NCBI GenBank assembly: GCA_003427395.1
Contig: BFEA01000422.1
Location: 579,377-630,288, forward strand
DNA: 50,912 nt
Origin: Chara braunii
Taxonomy: Eukaryota; Streptophyta; Charophyceae; Charales; Characeae
Direction of reading: 5' to 3'
The notes under the pieces were generated by a model. The model saw only the letters and a program-made list of their open reading frames with translations, searched no databases and had not been told where the DNA came from. Position numbers and translations under genes: made by a program. Below are positions 41,880-50,912 of the stretch, one piece after another (the stretch's first letter is position 1; each line of letters begins with the position of its first letter).

Positions 41880-42612
41880 TTCCTTTAGCTGTAGTTTTCT
41901 CGGGATGGCAGATAGGACAGAGGAAATCTTGTCATTCCATTCACGCGCGCCACGAATTAGATGGCAGGCATTCGTATCTCACTGTGTCTTCCACGTCCGT
42001 TTATCTTTGCTGTGATCCCAGGGGATGGTTGATAGGAACAGTGGAAATCTCATTAACCCATCCACGTGGGTCACTAATTAGATAACATGGCATTTGGCTA
42101 TCTTTCGAGAGTCATAGTTACTCTCGTCATTTACCCGCTCTTGGTTGAATCTCCTCACTTTGACATTCATAGCACTGGGATAAAATCACATTGCGCCAAG
42201 ATCCGTAGAGACAGATCTCTCTCTCTCTCTCCCGCTCTCTCCCACGCTCTTGCGCTCGCGCGCCCACGTGCACTTTACGCGGGTCCTTAATTAGATGACA
42301 GGGTCTTCTTTCCCCGCCGACTCTTCCAAGCCCGTTCCCGTGACTGTGATTTCGCAGGATGGTAGATAGGGACTGTAGAAATCTCGTTAATCCATCCATG
42401 CGCGTTACTTATTCCGTCATCCCCCTCCCTCGCGCCTGTAGATAGCGACAGTGGGAATCTTGTTAATCCAAACATGTGCATTGCTAATTAGATGACGAGG
42501 CGATTGGCTACCTTAAGAGAGTCATAGATACTCCCTCAGTTTACCCACGCTCGGTAGAATCTCTTCGCTTTGACATTTAGAGCACCAGGCAGAAATCACA
42601 TTGCACCAACAT
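41880..42612. repeat. Large tandem duplication with about 90-bp sub-units
   Basis: GGATGGTTGATAGGAACAGTGG, AATTAGATAACATGGC, CGAGAGTCATAGTTACTC and GATAAAATCACATTGCGCC (42020-42196) recur, changed, at 42420-42607. Further GGATGG..GATAGG sub-units occur at 41904 and 42358. Confidence 0.7.
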
Positions 42613-42979
42613 TTGTTGGGACCATCGCCATGCTTTGGGCTCTCCCGCTGTCGGAGGGCGCGGTGTCCCGGCCCTCCGTTGTGTACCGGATGTCAGTTCG
42701 TGGAGCCCCATTGTGAACCAGCTCCCTACTCGGACTTCACAGCATACCAGTTTCTTGCCGACAGACCTCCGCGGGTATTAGGCACACTATTTCTCCGCCC
42801 CATATTGTGCCAGGCGCTCCGCTTCTCGGTAATGTACCAAACTTGTTTGTGGTCGTTGTCGTCCAGGGACGCGGGGGTAGCGGGTCGGCGCAGTGTTTCC
42901 TACTACACACCAATCCCCCTCTTGTTAGATTAGGGGTAGTGTGTACAGACCAGGCAGTTACAATCAAGTAAGGAGCAAA

Positions 42980-44469
42980 AGAATGGAAAAAAAAAGAGGA
43001 AAATTAAAGAAAGGGAAAGGAAAAATGAGAAAGAGCTCTATGATCTGGCACAAGACAACTCCATCCATCTGAAAAACCAAGGCCCGATCAAGTGGGTTAA
43101 GGGCAGTCAAATCTTCAGAATCAGGGTATTAAAGGAAAAATAACAGCTGCTAGCCTTCAGACCTGATACACCCATCTTCAAACTGGCTCTAGATCCAGGT
43201 AGCTGGATCTGGAGTATATCTATGGGGAACAATCGAAAAAATTACCCGCGGAACCTCCATACCTTAACAGTGAAGTCCACCTACCGAATGTTAAGAGTAA
43301 GAATCAATTTAAAGGATAAAGTCTCTGAGAGATGGATGAAACACCTGAATCTTAGCAAACAAGAAATCAGACGGATAAAATGGTTCAGACTTATGAAAGC
43401 CAAACCAGCAAAATTGGTATCTCTTCAGTGGCAAATTGAACATAGGTGTCTCCCTACAAACGATTGGCTTATAGATAGGTCCTCATTGGAACAAAAGGGA
43501 ATAGCCACACGCAGGTGTCGCTTTTGTAAATCTGCATTTCCTAGCAAGTTGATTCCTGAAACAATAGAACATGTGTTCATGCAATGCCCTGGAGCTATAT
43601 GGCTGTGGAGGTGATGGGACCGTATATGGAATCAGCTGCAACCATCCATCCCTTGGCCTTGGGACTGGAAAGCCATACTACTAGAATCCTGGAATTCAGA
43701 GCCACATGAGGAATTCACACGAAATCTCTTCACTATTGGGAGAAGGGCGATTATGTGGGCTATATGGTTAAGGAGATGCACATATGAAATGGAGGGAGCC
43801 AGATTAGACGGCCCGGAATTCACCGAAACAATCAAACAACAGATTCAAACAGATATCCTTAACAGATGGGAACAGGCAGAAGACAAAATCCAACATTTAT
43901 CCTTGAAATCTGAAGTTCTCAAACATATCAATCAGTTCAGTCAAAGCTGGCTTGGGGGGAACCAAGGAAGGANGTTGGGGNAAATTAAATGGNAAGGAAA
44001 CAAGGGTGGGGACAATGAAGAAGTGAGTAGAGACTATAGATTGTTCTTTCATGACTGGACTGTGGTGGATCCATTAATCCCTCTCNGGCCTGCTACANCC
44101 TTCCNTGATNCCTTCCCTCCAGCACCAATGTCTATGGTCCCAGGCTCCTGGTATGGGTACATCTAACCCCANNGAGGGGTCTGGAAATCAAAGTTCAGGT
44201 AAGTTCAAAGAGAAGTACTTTGAGGTTTGAATAGGGCTAGATGTGAAATTTCTTTTCTGGCGCTNGGTAACGGGTGAAGAGGCTCATAGTAAAACCTCAA
44301 CAGTCATTTTACAGTCAGTTTACATTAGTACGATCATCTGCTTGTTCATACNAGGGACGCTGAGCCCGGTTCTCAGCAGTTTTTCTTTTCGTCACTCCGG
44401 GTAGACTGTGAGGACCCCGGCCTCAATATCTTCATTGGTAATATCAGCCTTGGGCACTGGGCCCCAAGT

Positions 44470-44516
<47 letters not shown>
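42980..44516 (+). mobile_element. 5'-truncated LINE, copy 2, with A-tail
   Basis: Longest LINE copy. The frame reads from about 42985 (ELYDLAQDNSIHLKN, GPIKWVKGSQIFRIR), past a TAA at about 43141, on through PIFKLALDPGSWIW and TVKSTYRMLR. It continues with KLVSLQWQIEHRCLPTNDWL and LEQKGI, the CRFC..TIEHVFMQCPG zinc-binding pair (CX2C, HX4C), and then LWR-stop-WDRIW, where a TGA at about 43615 replaces the Trp of copy 1. The C-terminal part reaches about 44166. These are the last domains of a non-LTR retrotransposon ORF2-type protein; the RT and endonuclease domains are missing. The 3' UTR has hairpins at 44359-44377 and 44397-44420, and ends GGCACTGGGCCCCAAGTC plus A46 (44471-44516). Scattered N calls mark merged copies. 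Confidence 0.88.
43222..43614 (+). pseudogene. LINE ORF2-like C-terminal coding segment
   Basis: Open segment of 130 codons within LINE copy 2 between a TAA (about 43141) and a TGA (about 43615). It holds the conserved LQWQIEHRCLPT motif and the CX2C..HX4C zinc-binding signature. The ATG at 43222 is internal; the real start lay in the lost 5' part. Reading continues in the same frame after the TGA to about 44166. Confidence 0.75.
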
Positions 44517-44521
<5 letters not shown>

Positions 44522-45040
44522 CAAGTCCACACCCTGACTCGAATCGTTGCTTCTATTTGAGTCATCTAAGTGGAGCCAGGTTGCAGCGGCGCTACATTTC
44601 TTCTTAATTTCCCTTTCTAACTATTATTATTAATATTACTACTACTATTATTATTATTACTATTGTTGCAATTGGGAATTTCATCTTTTGTCTTCCGCCG
44701 CTTCGCAGGGGAGCGGACAGCCGATGCTGATATTTCGCATGAGTAGGGCCAGATTGTTCGACTTCTAGCGTTCCGGCCGCTTCGGTACGAAGCCTGTCAC
44801 CCCCCCCCGGTGGGCGGTCATAGGCTCCCTCCTTACCATCGGACACGGGTACCCATTAGTGGTAGCCCGTAAGTGCCCTATGAAGGAAGTGGAGTGTCGG
44901 GGGGTATCCCGCTATGGGAACAATGAGCGCCGGACTGATAGTCTTCTCAAACAAAGTTGAAAAGACAGAGATGCAGACTAAGGGGTCGTGTTCCCGTTGG
45001 TGTTTTGGCCATCATCTTTTTTTTACTCTGTTTCGTTTGA
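44517..45040. other. No gene; (ATT)n microsatellite
   Basis: ATTATTATTAATATTACTAC and similar at about 44622-44664. The remaining sequence shows no support for a gene. Confidence 0.5.
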
Positions 45041-45182
45041 TTTTTTTTTTTTTTTAATTTTTATGTGCAAGACCTCTATCCTGGTGGTGGTAAGAGAACC
45101 ACCGGGATTGAGGCTTTGCCTGGCGGGCTGCTCCATCTATTGGTGGGGAGCAACACCTGCTGGAAACCGGGTCCAGCGTCCC
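45041..45182 (-). mobile_element. Full-length poly-A SINE copy
   Basis: T15 at 45041-45055 (A-tail). Minus-strand order: GGGACGCTGGACCCGG, first hairpin GCTGGA-CCCGGTT-TCCAGC, CTCCCCACCAATAGATGGAG, and GGTGGTTCTCTTACCACC, a six-pair hairpin at the third-hairpin position. Confidence 0.78.
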
Positions 45183-45230
45183 TTAAATACATCTTTACAA
45201 AACAGTACATCAATGAAAGTGACGCCAATG

Positions 45231-45255
45231 TGCTGGAAACCGGGTCCAGCGTCCC
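45231..45255 (-). mobile_element. SINE fragment, first hairpin only
   Basis: TGCTGGAAACCGGGTCCAGC and GTCCC, 50 bp beyond the previous copy. Confidence 0.6.
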
Positions 45256-46000
45256 ATGCTCAATCTACTCTTCCATACCTAACCTGCCGCTCGGTCAGGT
45301 ATTGGGGGGGAAACCACCGGGGGCCACCAGTGGAATCTCCCTCCATCCCCTAGCCACAGCCAACCACCTACTATCCTCTTGGTGCCTATTGTGTCATTGC
45401 GCATCTGTAATAGCAAGTGTTTTGAAAAAGGACTGGAACAACTGGAAACAACTGGAAAAATAGAAAACAACAGAAAAACAGGCAGAAAAACAGGCTGAAC
45501 TAGGCTGCACTAAGCTGCACTGAAATCTGCTGAAGTCAGCTGAAGACAGCTGAAGTCAGCTAAAACATTCTGAGCCTTTCTGGAAGGATGCTATACAACT
45601 ATACAACAACTTCACTGAGAAGCAGGTCCGGACCGAAATGAAGTTCAGTTAAGTACAAACGGACAGCCTCCGACAGCATCAGACAACAATTGTCTTCCCC
45701 TCACCCCAGGGATATTCTGAGATGAACAGCCGGAGTCTTATATTCGAACTGAAGTAAGCTGAGGTGAGAAGGAGTGAGAAGGAGTAAACAGAATGCCAAG
45801 AGTAGGGGAAGTGTGATTTGGAGAACCAGAAAGCCAGAAAGGCGGGCCTGTTCTGAGCGCAATCCCCGAGCTCATGCAGGCGGCAAAATTTCTGCTAAGG
45901 ACAACGGATGGGGTGGGAACGGATCTGCAAAGTCCTGGGCGGGACGTAACGAGGAGCCGGGATCTATCTTGGTCCAGTCGTGAAAGACCAACTGATAGTC
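45256..46000. other. No recognisable gene
   Basis: Contains short degenerate repeats around 45430-45570 (GGAACAACTGGAAACAACTGG; CTGAAGTCAGCTGAAGACAGC). No ORF with a motif. Confidence 0.5.
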
Positions 46001-46009
46001 TCTTACTAT

Positions 46010-46866
46010 TTATGCCCGGAGATCCCCTCGTGCTTCTCTCTATGTCTGACGGCCGGTCCACTTCACCGCTGCCACCCATCCCTCCCTTTCTCCCCCCAGC
46101 CAGTCCTTGCAGAATGTAGCAATGATCCTGTTCACGTCTCCCCAGGAAGACGTTTGGTCGAGCTTGTCTTTAGTTGTCTTCCATTGGGTCACCAGCTCAT
46201 GATGAATCAATGTCCGAATTTGTTCTATAGCCTCTCCATCTTCCACCCACGCCCCCTCTAACTCCAAACAACATCTTCTCCACCATATAGTCCATAGCAC
46301 ACTCCGTCTACCCAGGTTGAACATGTTCTCCTCAAATGTCTTCCCCCAGATTGGAGGGAAATGGCCCAAAAGTATGGCCCTCCAATCCCATGGCCATACT
46401 GCGCCGGGAACTATGTGTCGCCAGATTCTATCACAACTTTTCCACAGTAGTACCGACGCGGGACATTGAAGGAAAATATGTTCAATGGTTTCGGCCCGTC
46501 TCCCCCCAGGGTAACTTTGGAGACATTGATGACACCATGGCAGTGCCTTCCCTTGTTGCTCCAGGTGGGTATGCTCTATCAGTCAATCCTTAGTTGGTAG
46601 ACACCTGTGTTCTATTTGCCACTGGAGGGCGGAGATTTTGTTGTACTGTGCAAACCACCGTATGGGCTTCAGTAGATGGCGGTCCACGTTGAGGTGGCGG
46701 TACCATCTATCTTCTATGCGATCCCGTAGTCTACGTTTAGGTCTGAGCATACGGTAGGCTGACTTGGATTTTAGTTTTCGTAATGTCAGTGTTTTTTCCT
46801 CCCCCTTCCTGGGTGGGATGTTCATGGTCCACCGCCACTCATCAGGGTCCAGGGGGAGGTCGTTTT
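46010..46866 (-). pseudogene. Inverted, diverged LINE copy 3 (ORF2 C-terminal part)
   Basis: The minus strand reads, in one frame: DPDEWRWTMNIPPRKGEE, KLKSKSAYRMLRPKR, ALQWQIEHRCLPTKD, a TGA at about 46582, LIEHTHLEQQGKAL, WCHQC, AETIEHIFLQCPAS, and VWPWDWRAILLGHFP. It continues LGRRSVLWTIWWRRC to a stop near 46040. The one TGA sits where copy 2 has Trp (NDWL). The CX2C and HX4C zinc-binding pair is kept. It matches copies 1 and 2 along its length with many changes, so it is a separate lineage of the same clade. The 5' truncation is at about 46866. No hairpin pair or A-tail is evident downstream (below 46040). Confidence 0.82.
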
Positions 46867-46977
46867 AATTTGTTTTATTCAGTTCTTAATTATAAATTAT
46901 TAGAATACCGAATTTTGAAAGTTATTAAAGTCCCTTGTTTAGGACGCAGGGATCGCGGTGTGTAGCGATCCTATAAA

Positions 46978-47628
46978 GGGGGAAAGGGGCTAGTTGCTAG
47001 CTATTGGCCAATAGATGCGCAGAGGCAGCCCCGTTCTACCAGAGTTAGTAGCGTGAAGAAGAAGGGCAGAACGGTGTGGTGTCCCGTTGGTGAGCTATTT
47101 GTGTGCACGTGAACCAAGTATCACGACCTTGGCTATTCTGAACGCGGCTATGGTGTACCGAAATGGCCTGTGTGGCTACAAATCGAGGTACATGAGGTAT
47201 TCCTGGATGTGGAGCGTGAGGACGAGAGGGGTACACTGGTTGAGACCATTCTGTCCGATGGAAAACCTACGGCGGAGGTGAGGTTGAAAATCAACGTGTG
47301 TGGCCATCGGGAGGAGGAGATAAGAAGGAATGAGGGACTACAGGCGGCTATCACTGAGGCGTGCAACAGGGTTGAGAGGAGGTGTAGGCGAGACGGAGTG
47401 ACTGTGGGTATGCGAGTGATATTCACTTACCACGAGGATGACTCGTCGGCTGGGACCACGACTAAGGAGAAGGTGCAGTGCCTCAACCGGGACTCCAAAG
47501 GGGAGTCTGAGATGAGTGATGCAGAGGCGACTCAGTCTTGGCACGGATGGGACCAATGGCAGAGGGACCACTCGCCGGCCGAGCCAGTTGAGAGCGGCCC
47601 GGAGGCCAACTCGCGACAAAGAGACTAA
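46978..47628 (+). CDS. Hypothetical protein segment
   Basis: Frame 1 is open from about 46978 to 47628 except for one TGA at 47110. Residues before it: SYWPIDAQRQP, KKKGRTVWCPVGELFVC. After it: KYHDLGYSERGYGVPKWPVW, QIEVHEVFLDVEREDERGTL, SDGKPTAEVRLKINVCGHRE, ACNRVERRCRRDGVTVGM. It has a hydrophilic C-terminus ending PAEPVESGPEANSRQRD. There is no ATG near the start. GGTGAGC at 47089 just before the TGA is a donor-like site, so an intron is possible. The family is not recognised. The mixed charge pattern and good codon structure suggest real coding, past or present. It lies just beyond the inverted LINE copy and might belong to another retroelement. Confidence 0.4.
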
Positions 47629-47691
47629 GGTTGCTAGCAATTGTGTTGAAAAGAGTGTGGCAGGGACCCGGTTTTGGAGGGTCTATAGTGG

Positions 47692-48069
47692 TTGCGATGG
47701 GGCCACCCACCTGCCGAGTCTGTTGAAAATGGGTATGCGGCCAATTCACGGAGAGAGGCAAAGAGAAGTGACGGTGACGCGCGTGACAGTCATGCTCAAG
47801 AACGAGAGAGAGGAGGGGCCCCAAGAGTCAACACACGTCAGCGAGCCTCAGAGAGAGAGAGCGTAAGGCAAGACAGGACAGGGGTGCTCGCGACAGACAT
47901 GCGCGAGAACGAGAGAGAGGAGGGGGCTCAGAGTCAGCGCGTACTTTCTCAACGGGTCTCTAGGAGAGAGAGAGAAGCAGCTATATGGACACAGGCATGC
48001 ATGATTGAGAGGGGAGGAATACCTATTGAAAATAACTGGGTCGTCTCGATGGTGGAGGTTATTCCCTAG
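47692..48069 (+). CDS. Hypothetical ORF repeating the end of the previous one
   Basis: Same frame as 46978-47628 after three stops. Its start, HPPAESVENGYAANSRREAK, repeats the previous ORF's end, HSPAEPVESGPEANSRQRD. Within it, ERERGGAPRVNTRQR and ENEREEGAQSQRVLSQR are a second internal duplication; at DNA level, GAACGAGAGAGAGGAGGGG occurs twice, at about 47801 and 47909. Highly charged, low complexity. Could be a later exon or a duplicated, decaying piece. Confidence 0.3.
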   Translation: MRWGHPPAESVENGYAANSRREAKRSDGDARDSHAQERERGGAPRVNTRQRASERESVRQDRTGVLATDMRENEREEGAQSQRVLSQRVSRREREAAIWTQACMIERGGIPIENNWVVSMVEVIP

Positions 48070-48358
48070 CGAGCTCGAAAGCATGCTTGTCGTGGACGAA
48101 ACCTCCATTTTCGTGGTAGGGCCAACCGGTGCAAGCGAGTCAGAAGGAGGTATTCCCAATCATGCTCAGAGAAGAGTGAGCACCGACAGTAGCGCGACGC
48201 AGTTGGTTGATGTCACGCGTCATAGCCACAACGCGATCAATAGTGTTGAACCCGTAGGAGATCTATGGACCGTGAGATTGGCACGGATATTGGGCATGAG
48301 CAAACACTTACGGAGGAGAACAGTGAAGCTGACATAAGTCGACGTGCATACAAAATAA

Positions 48359-48624
48359 ACAGCCATTTCGTCAAAACGGACATATTATATTTTTTGAACG
48401 AAATTAAATTCGAGTTTTTTGGCCGAAATCCAGTCCAAATGTTTGGCTCTTGGGGGTCTGGGAACGCCGGACCCCCTAGATGTATCTGGTCTCAAGCTGC
48501 GACTAGATACATCTAGGGGAACGTCGGATCCCTAAGCCAAAAATTTGGACCGGATTTCGGCCCAAAAACTCAATTTTAATTTCGTTCAAAAACTATAATA
48601 TGTCCGTTTTGACGAAATGGCTGT
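48359..48624. mobile_element. Foldback MITE (266 bp), TAA target duplication, Harbinger-like
   Basis: Ends ACAGCCATTTCGTCAAAACG and CGTTTTGACGAAATGGCTGT. The arms are about 120 bp each (CTAGATGTATCT pairing with AGATACATCTAG) around a 17-bp loop. TAA flanks both sides (48356-48358, 48625-48627). TWA duplications are typical of PIF/Harbinger elements. There is no ORF, so it depends on another element's transposase. Confidence 0.85.
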
Positions 48625-48627
48625 TAA

Positions 48628-50640
48628 TACCGCAAGATGCAGTTCACTGCGACGCGGACCCTACCCAAGATGACTGGAGTCGAGGGACAGAAACAAACTG
48701 AGAACGGACAACGAAGACGTATGGGATGTTAGCGACACGCGGCAGCCGCAGAATTCAGACTCATATGAAAGATGCCTACGCGAGCTTGTTCGTTGACGCC
48801 ACGTTACAACACACGGTTTAAGACTCTCTTCATTTATGAGGAATGTTAGTCGAGCTCTGATAAGAAAGAGTTTACGAGAGGGGTGGTCATATGAATGAGA
48901 AAAGACACCTGTATAGAGTTTCGGTTGATTAGACTCGTGGTTGAAGGCCCTCTCGAAGCGAACTTCAAGACTTAACGTCGCCTTCTACCCTACTTCTATA
49001 TTAAGCCGCATTTTTTTTTTTCCTTTGTCACCGTTGTCGCCAGCGGTGATCAACATTGGATGTAGGACTAGCGTCTTTGCGCCTCCAAACACTCTAATTG
49101 CACACCTCTTACCTTCTTGGCGTGCCCTGCTCCGATGGTTAGTGTCGCGAAAAGTACACATGGGTGATATAAGTGGGCTCTGGCGTGTTAGGTTGTGGTC
49201 GTGGCAAGCACATGTACTCGAAGGAAGCTTAGTTAAGTGAATGTCGTGACTCAGTCTCGTGCGCTTGCTTTGTTGCCAGTTAATCTGTCATCTCTCTATT
49301 GACTCAGACAAAACCGGTAGTTATTAGCTTTCTATGACTTTGTACCATCAATGACTTCGACTTCAGTTGATCACTCAGATAACGATCGGGCGCGTTAAAT
49401 ACTGAACTTTGATTTGAACCGGAAAGTTGGTTTCCTTTCGTCGAATAAGATTGTGTTTACCCCTGATACGCGCACCCGAGCGGGTCGTCCTTCTCCTGGT
49501 CTGAGTTTCTAAATTATGTGCTTGCTATCTTTCTCTTATGTATCGTCTCAACTCATAAAACTTGAATTGCAACGTTGTTTCTCTCTCGCTACTAAAGGAT
49601 TCCATCGCGAGAAGTTCATATATCAAGGTCAATTAAGGGAAGGGAATGGGATCAGGGCGATAGGTTGGATTTCATCAAATTTAGCAATCTAGTTTCACCT
49701 AGTCGAAAGCCTGGTGAGACGTCCAGCCTAATTCGCATGAGAACAATTACTCGCGAATCGTGTGGCGATAATTGAAACTGTTTGCTTTATCCTAATATCA
49801 TAATCAAGCCAAATATTGTAAGTGAGTTTGATCATTGATATGTCAATTGAACTCGACCCTGTCACTCACAGCAAGAAGAAGGCAAATGGATTTGAGGAAA
49901 ATGAGTGAGCTGCTCTCGGGAAAAAAGACAGCTCAAACGCGGCTTCCAAAGTGTCATGCCCTTCTTGTTGTGGTTTATGGGCAAGAAGCAAGCATTGTTT
50001 CGAAGAGTAGCCTACTTGTTGATTAAATATTTATTGGATGGAGATTGAAGACTGTGAAGGAGTCTGATAAGCACAAATGTTAATCAGGATTATCACTCAC
50101 TCCGCGTGATAAATCTCTCTCTTTCGATCAAACTCGTTGAGATCGTTTTTCCTGCATGTATAACCTCGCGACTTTGGCAGTATCAAAGTATTGCCCCGAC
50201 CATTTGTATTTGCTTTACACGAACAGGGTTTGCCATCGGTAGTCCTACGAGTATTATTTGAGCAGGGTTCACGACTAGCATAGTCCCGGTGAAATTCGGA
50301 AAACGGTTCAAGCCAGGAACACAGACACGAGCACGTGGAGTATGTAGTTCGAATTTATGGATCTGGTGAAAAGTTGCACTGCACAGTTTTCTCTCTTGAG
50401 ACCATTCAGAGACCAAGAGAAGTGGTCAACAGTTAGTGGGCCTAGGCTGAACCAATACCTCTACCGTCTCTACAAACCCTCATCAGAAATCCCTTGAATA
50501 GCCTGTTGTCGTCCGCAATGAACTTTCTCACATTCACCGGTATCTCAGTTCACAAATATCAGCTAGTTGCATCCCATTCGACATTATTATTGATAACTGA
50601 CCCTCCAGATGACTGTTGAAAGGGTGCGGCTAGCTCCCTG
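48628..50640. other. No recognisable gene
   Basis: Moderately A/T-rich, few repeats, ORFs up to 99 codons (48941-49240) without motifs. The interval looks different from the repeat-dense rest and may be single-copy intergenic DNA. Confidence 0.45.
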
Positions 50641-50877
50641 ACGCTATGAATCCCCGTCGGCGGCGGTCAAGCGCGGCCAAATCCGCGGACGCGGCCAGGC
50701 CGCAAACCCCGCAGACGCGCGGCTTTGAAGCCACGTGGCGGCCAGTCGGGAGGGGGGTTGGGGATTCGGGAAGCGCCATGGGGCGGCGCAACACCGGCCC
50801 CACCCCCTCGAACAAAAAAAATTAAAAATAAAAATAAATTTTTGGTTGGGGGGGTTCGGGTAAGGAAAGGTATTTCG

Positions 50878-50912
<35 letters not shown>
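50641..50912 (+). repeat. GC-rich segment running into terminal poly-A
   Basis: GC-rich (GCGGCGGTCAAGCGCGGCC onward) to about 50810, then an AAATAAA-rich part, GGGGGGTTCGGG and a poly-A of about 33 at the window end. It resembles a retroposon end. The contig may stop here because of the A-run. Confidence 0.45.

Noticed and set aside
43141-47112. In-frame TGA codons in otherwise good frames (43615, 46582, 47110, 19246), suggesting TGA read as Trp
   Set aside because: Two TGA sites match a Trp in sister copies, but one replaces a Cys, TGG is used for Trp throughout, and a TAA also breaks the frame. Pseudogene decay is simpler.

Overview
This is a repeat-dense stretch of eukaryotic nuclear DNA. 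Signs of this are many poly-A tracts ending retroposons, fragments of non-LTR retrotransposons (LINEs), MITEs with long inverted repeats, minisatellites, micro-satellites, and no operon-like coding. Short GT-AG introns with a CTAAC-type branch site are plausible at 21148-21191 and 22006-22081. This would fit a fungus or another compact-intron eukaryote, but I cannot name the lineage. No complete host gene can be recognised. Almost every open frame is short or is a shadow inside a repeat.

Layout. 1-3.86 kb holds small tandem repeats and copies of a short poly-A SINE. 3863-10519 is a large element (X), with TGTCG...CGACA ends, inserted in a dispersed repeat. 10.5-14.5 kb shows little. 14.5-16.1 kb holds repeats built around GTACTGGTGGTTTAA and a 118-bp tandem array beside a degenerate tRNA-like sequence. 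16225-16419 and 24565-24757 are two copies of a foldback MITE. 17.7-18.2 kb is a pyrimidine tract running into a SINE. 18.9-19.45 kb is an inverted LINE fragment. 20.7-22.2 kb is a retrotransposon gag-like coding region, cut off by a LINE 3' fragment (22183-23121). 27.2-28.3 kb has two unrecognised minus-strand ORFs. 28.3-35.5 kb is a minisatellite block split by a second large element (Y, 29874-34278), related to X. 38.0-38.2 kb is a microsatellite containing a Nextera mate-pair junction. 41.4-42.6 kb holds a pentamer array and a tandem duplication. 42.98-44.52 kb is the longest LINE copy, ending in poly-A. 46.0-46.87 kb is an inverted, diverged LINE copy. 47.0-48.1 kb is an unrecognised ORF with internal repeats. 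48359-48624 is a Harbinger-like MITE. The rest, to the terminal poly-A, is featureless.

How the parts work together. The LINE copies at 22.2-23.1 and 43.0-44.5 kb carry two stem-loops in their 3' region. The same two stem-loops occur in the short poly-A SINE family scattered through the window. Several copies keep the stems through paired substitutions. The simplest reading is a LINE and SINE pair in which the LINE reverse transcriptase mobilises the SINE RNA through a shared structured 3' tail. This is the most interesting system I can see here. The second is the X/Y family: very large elements with tiny inverted ends, 4-bp target duplications and no recognisable coding.
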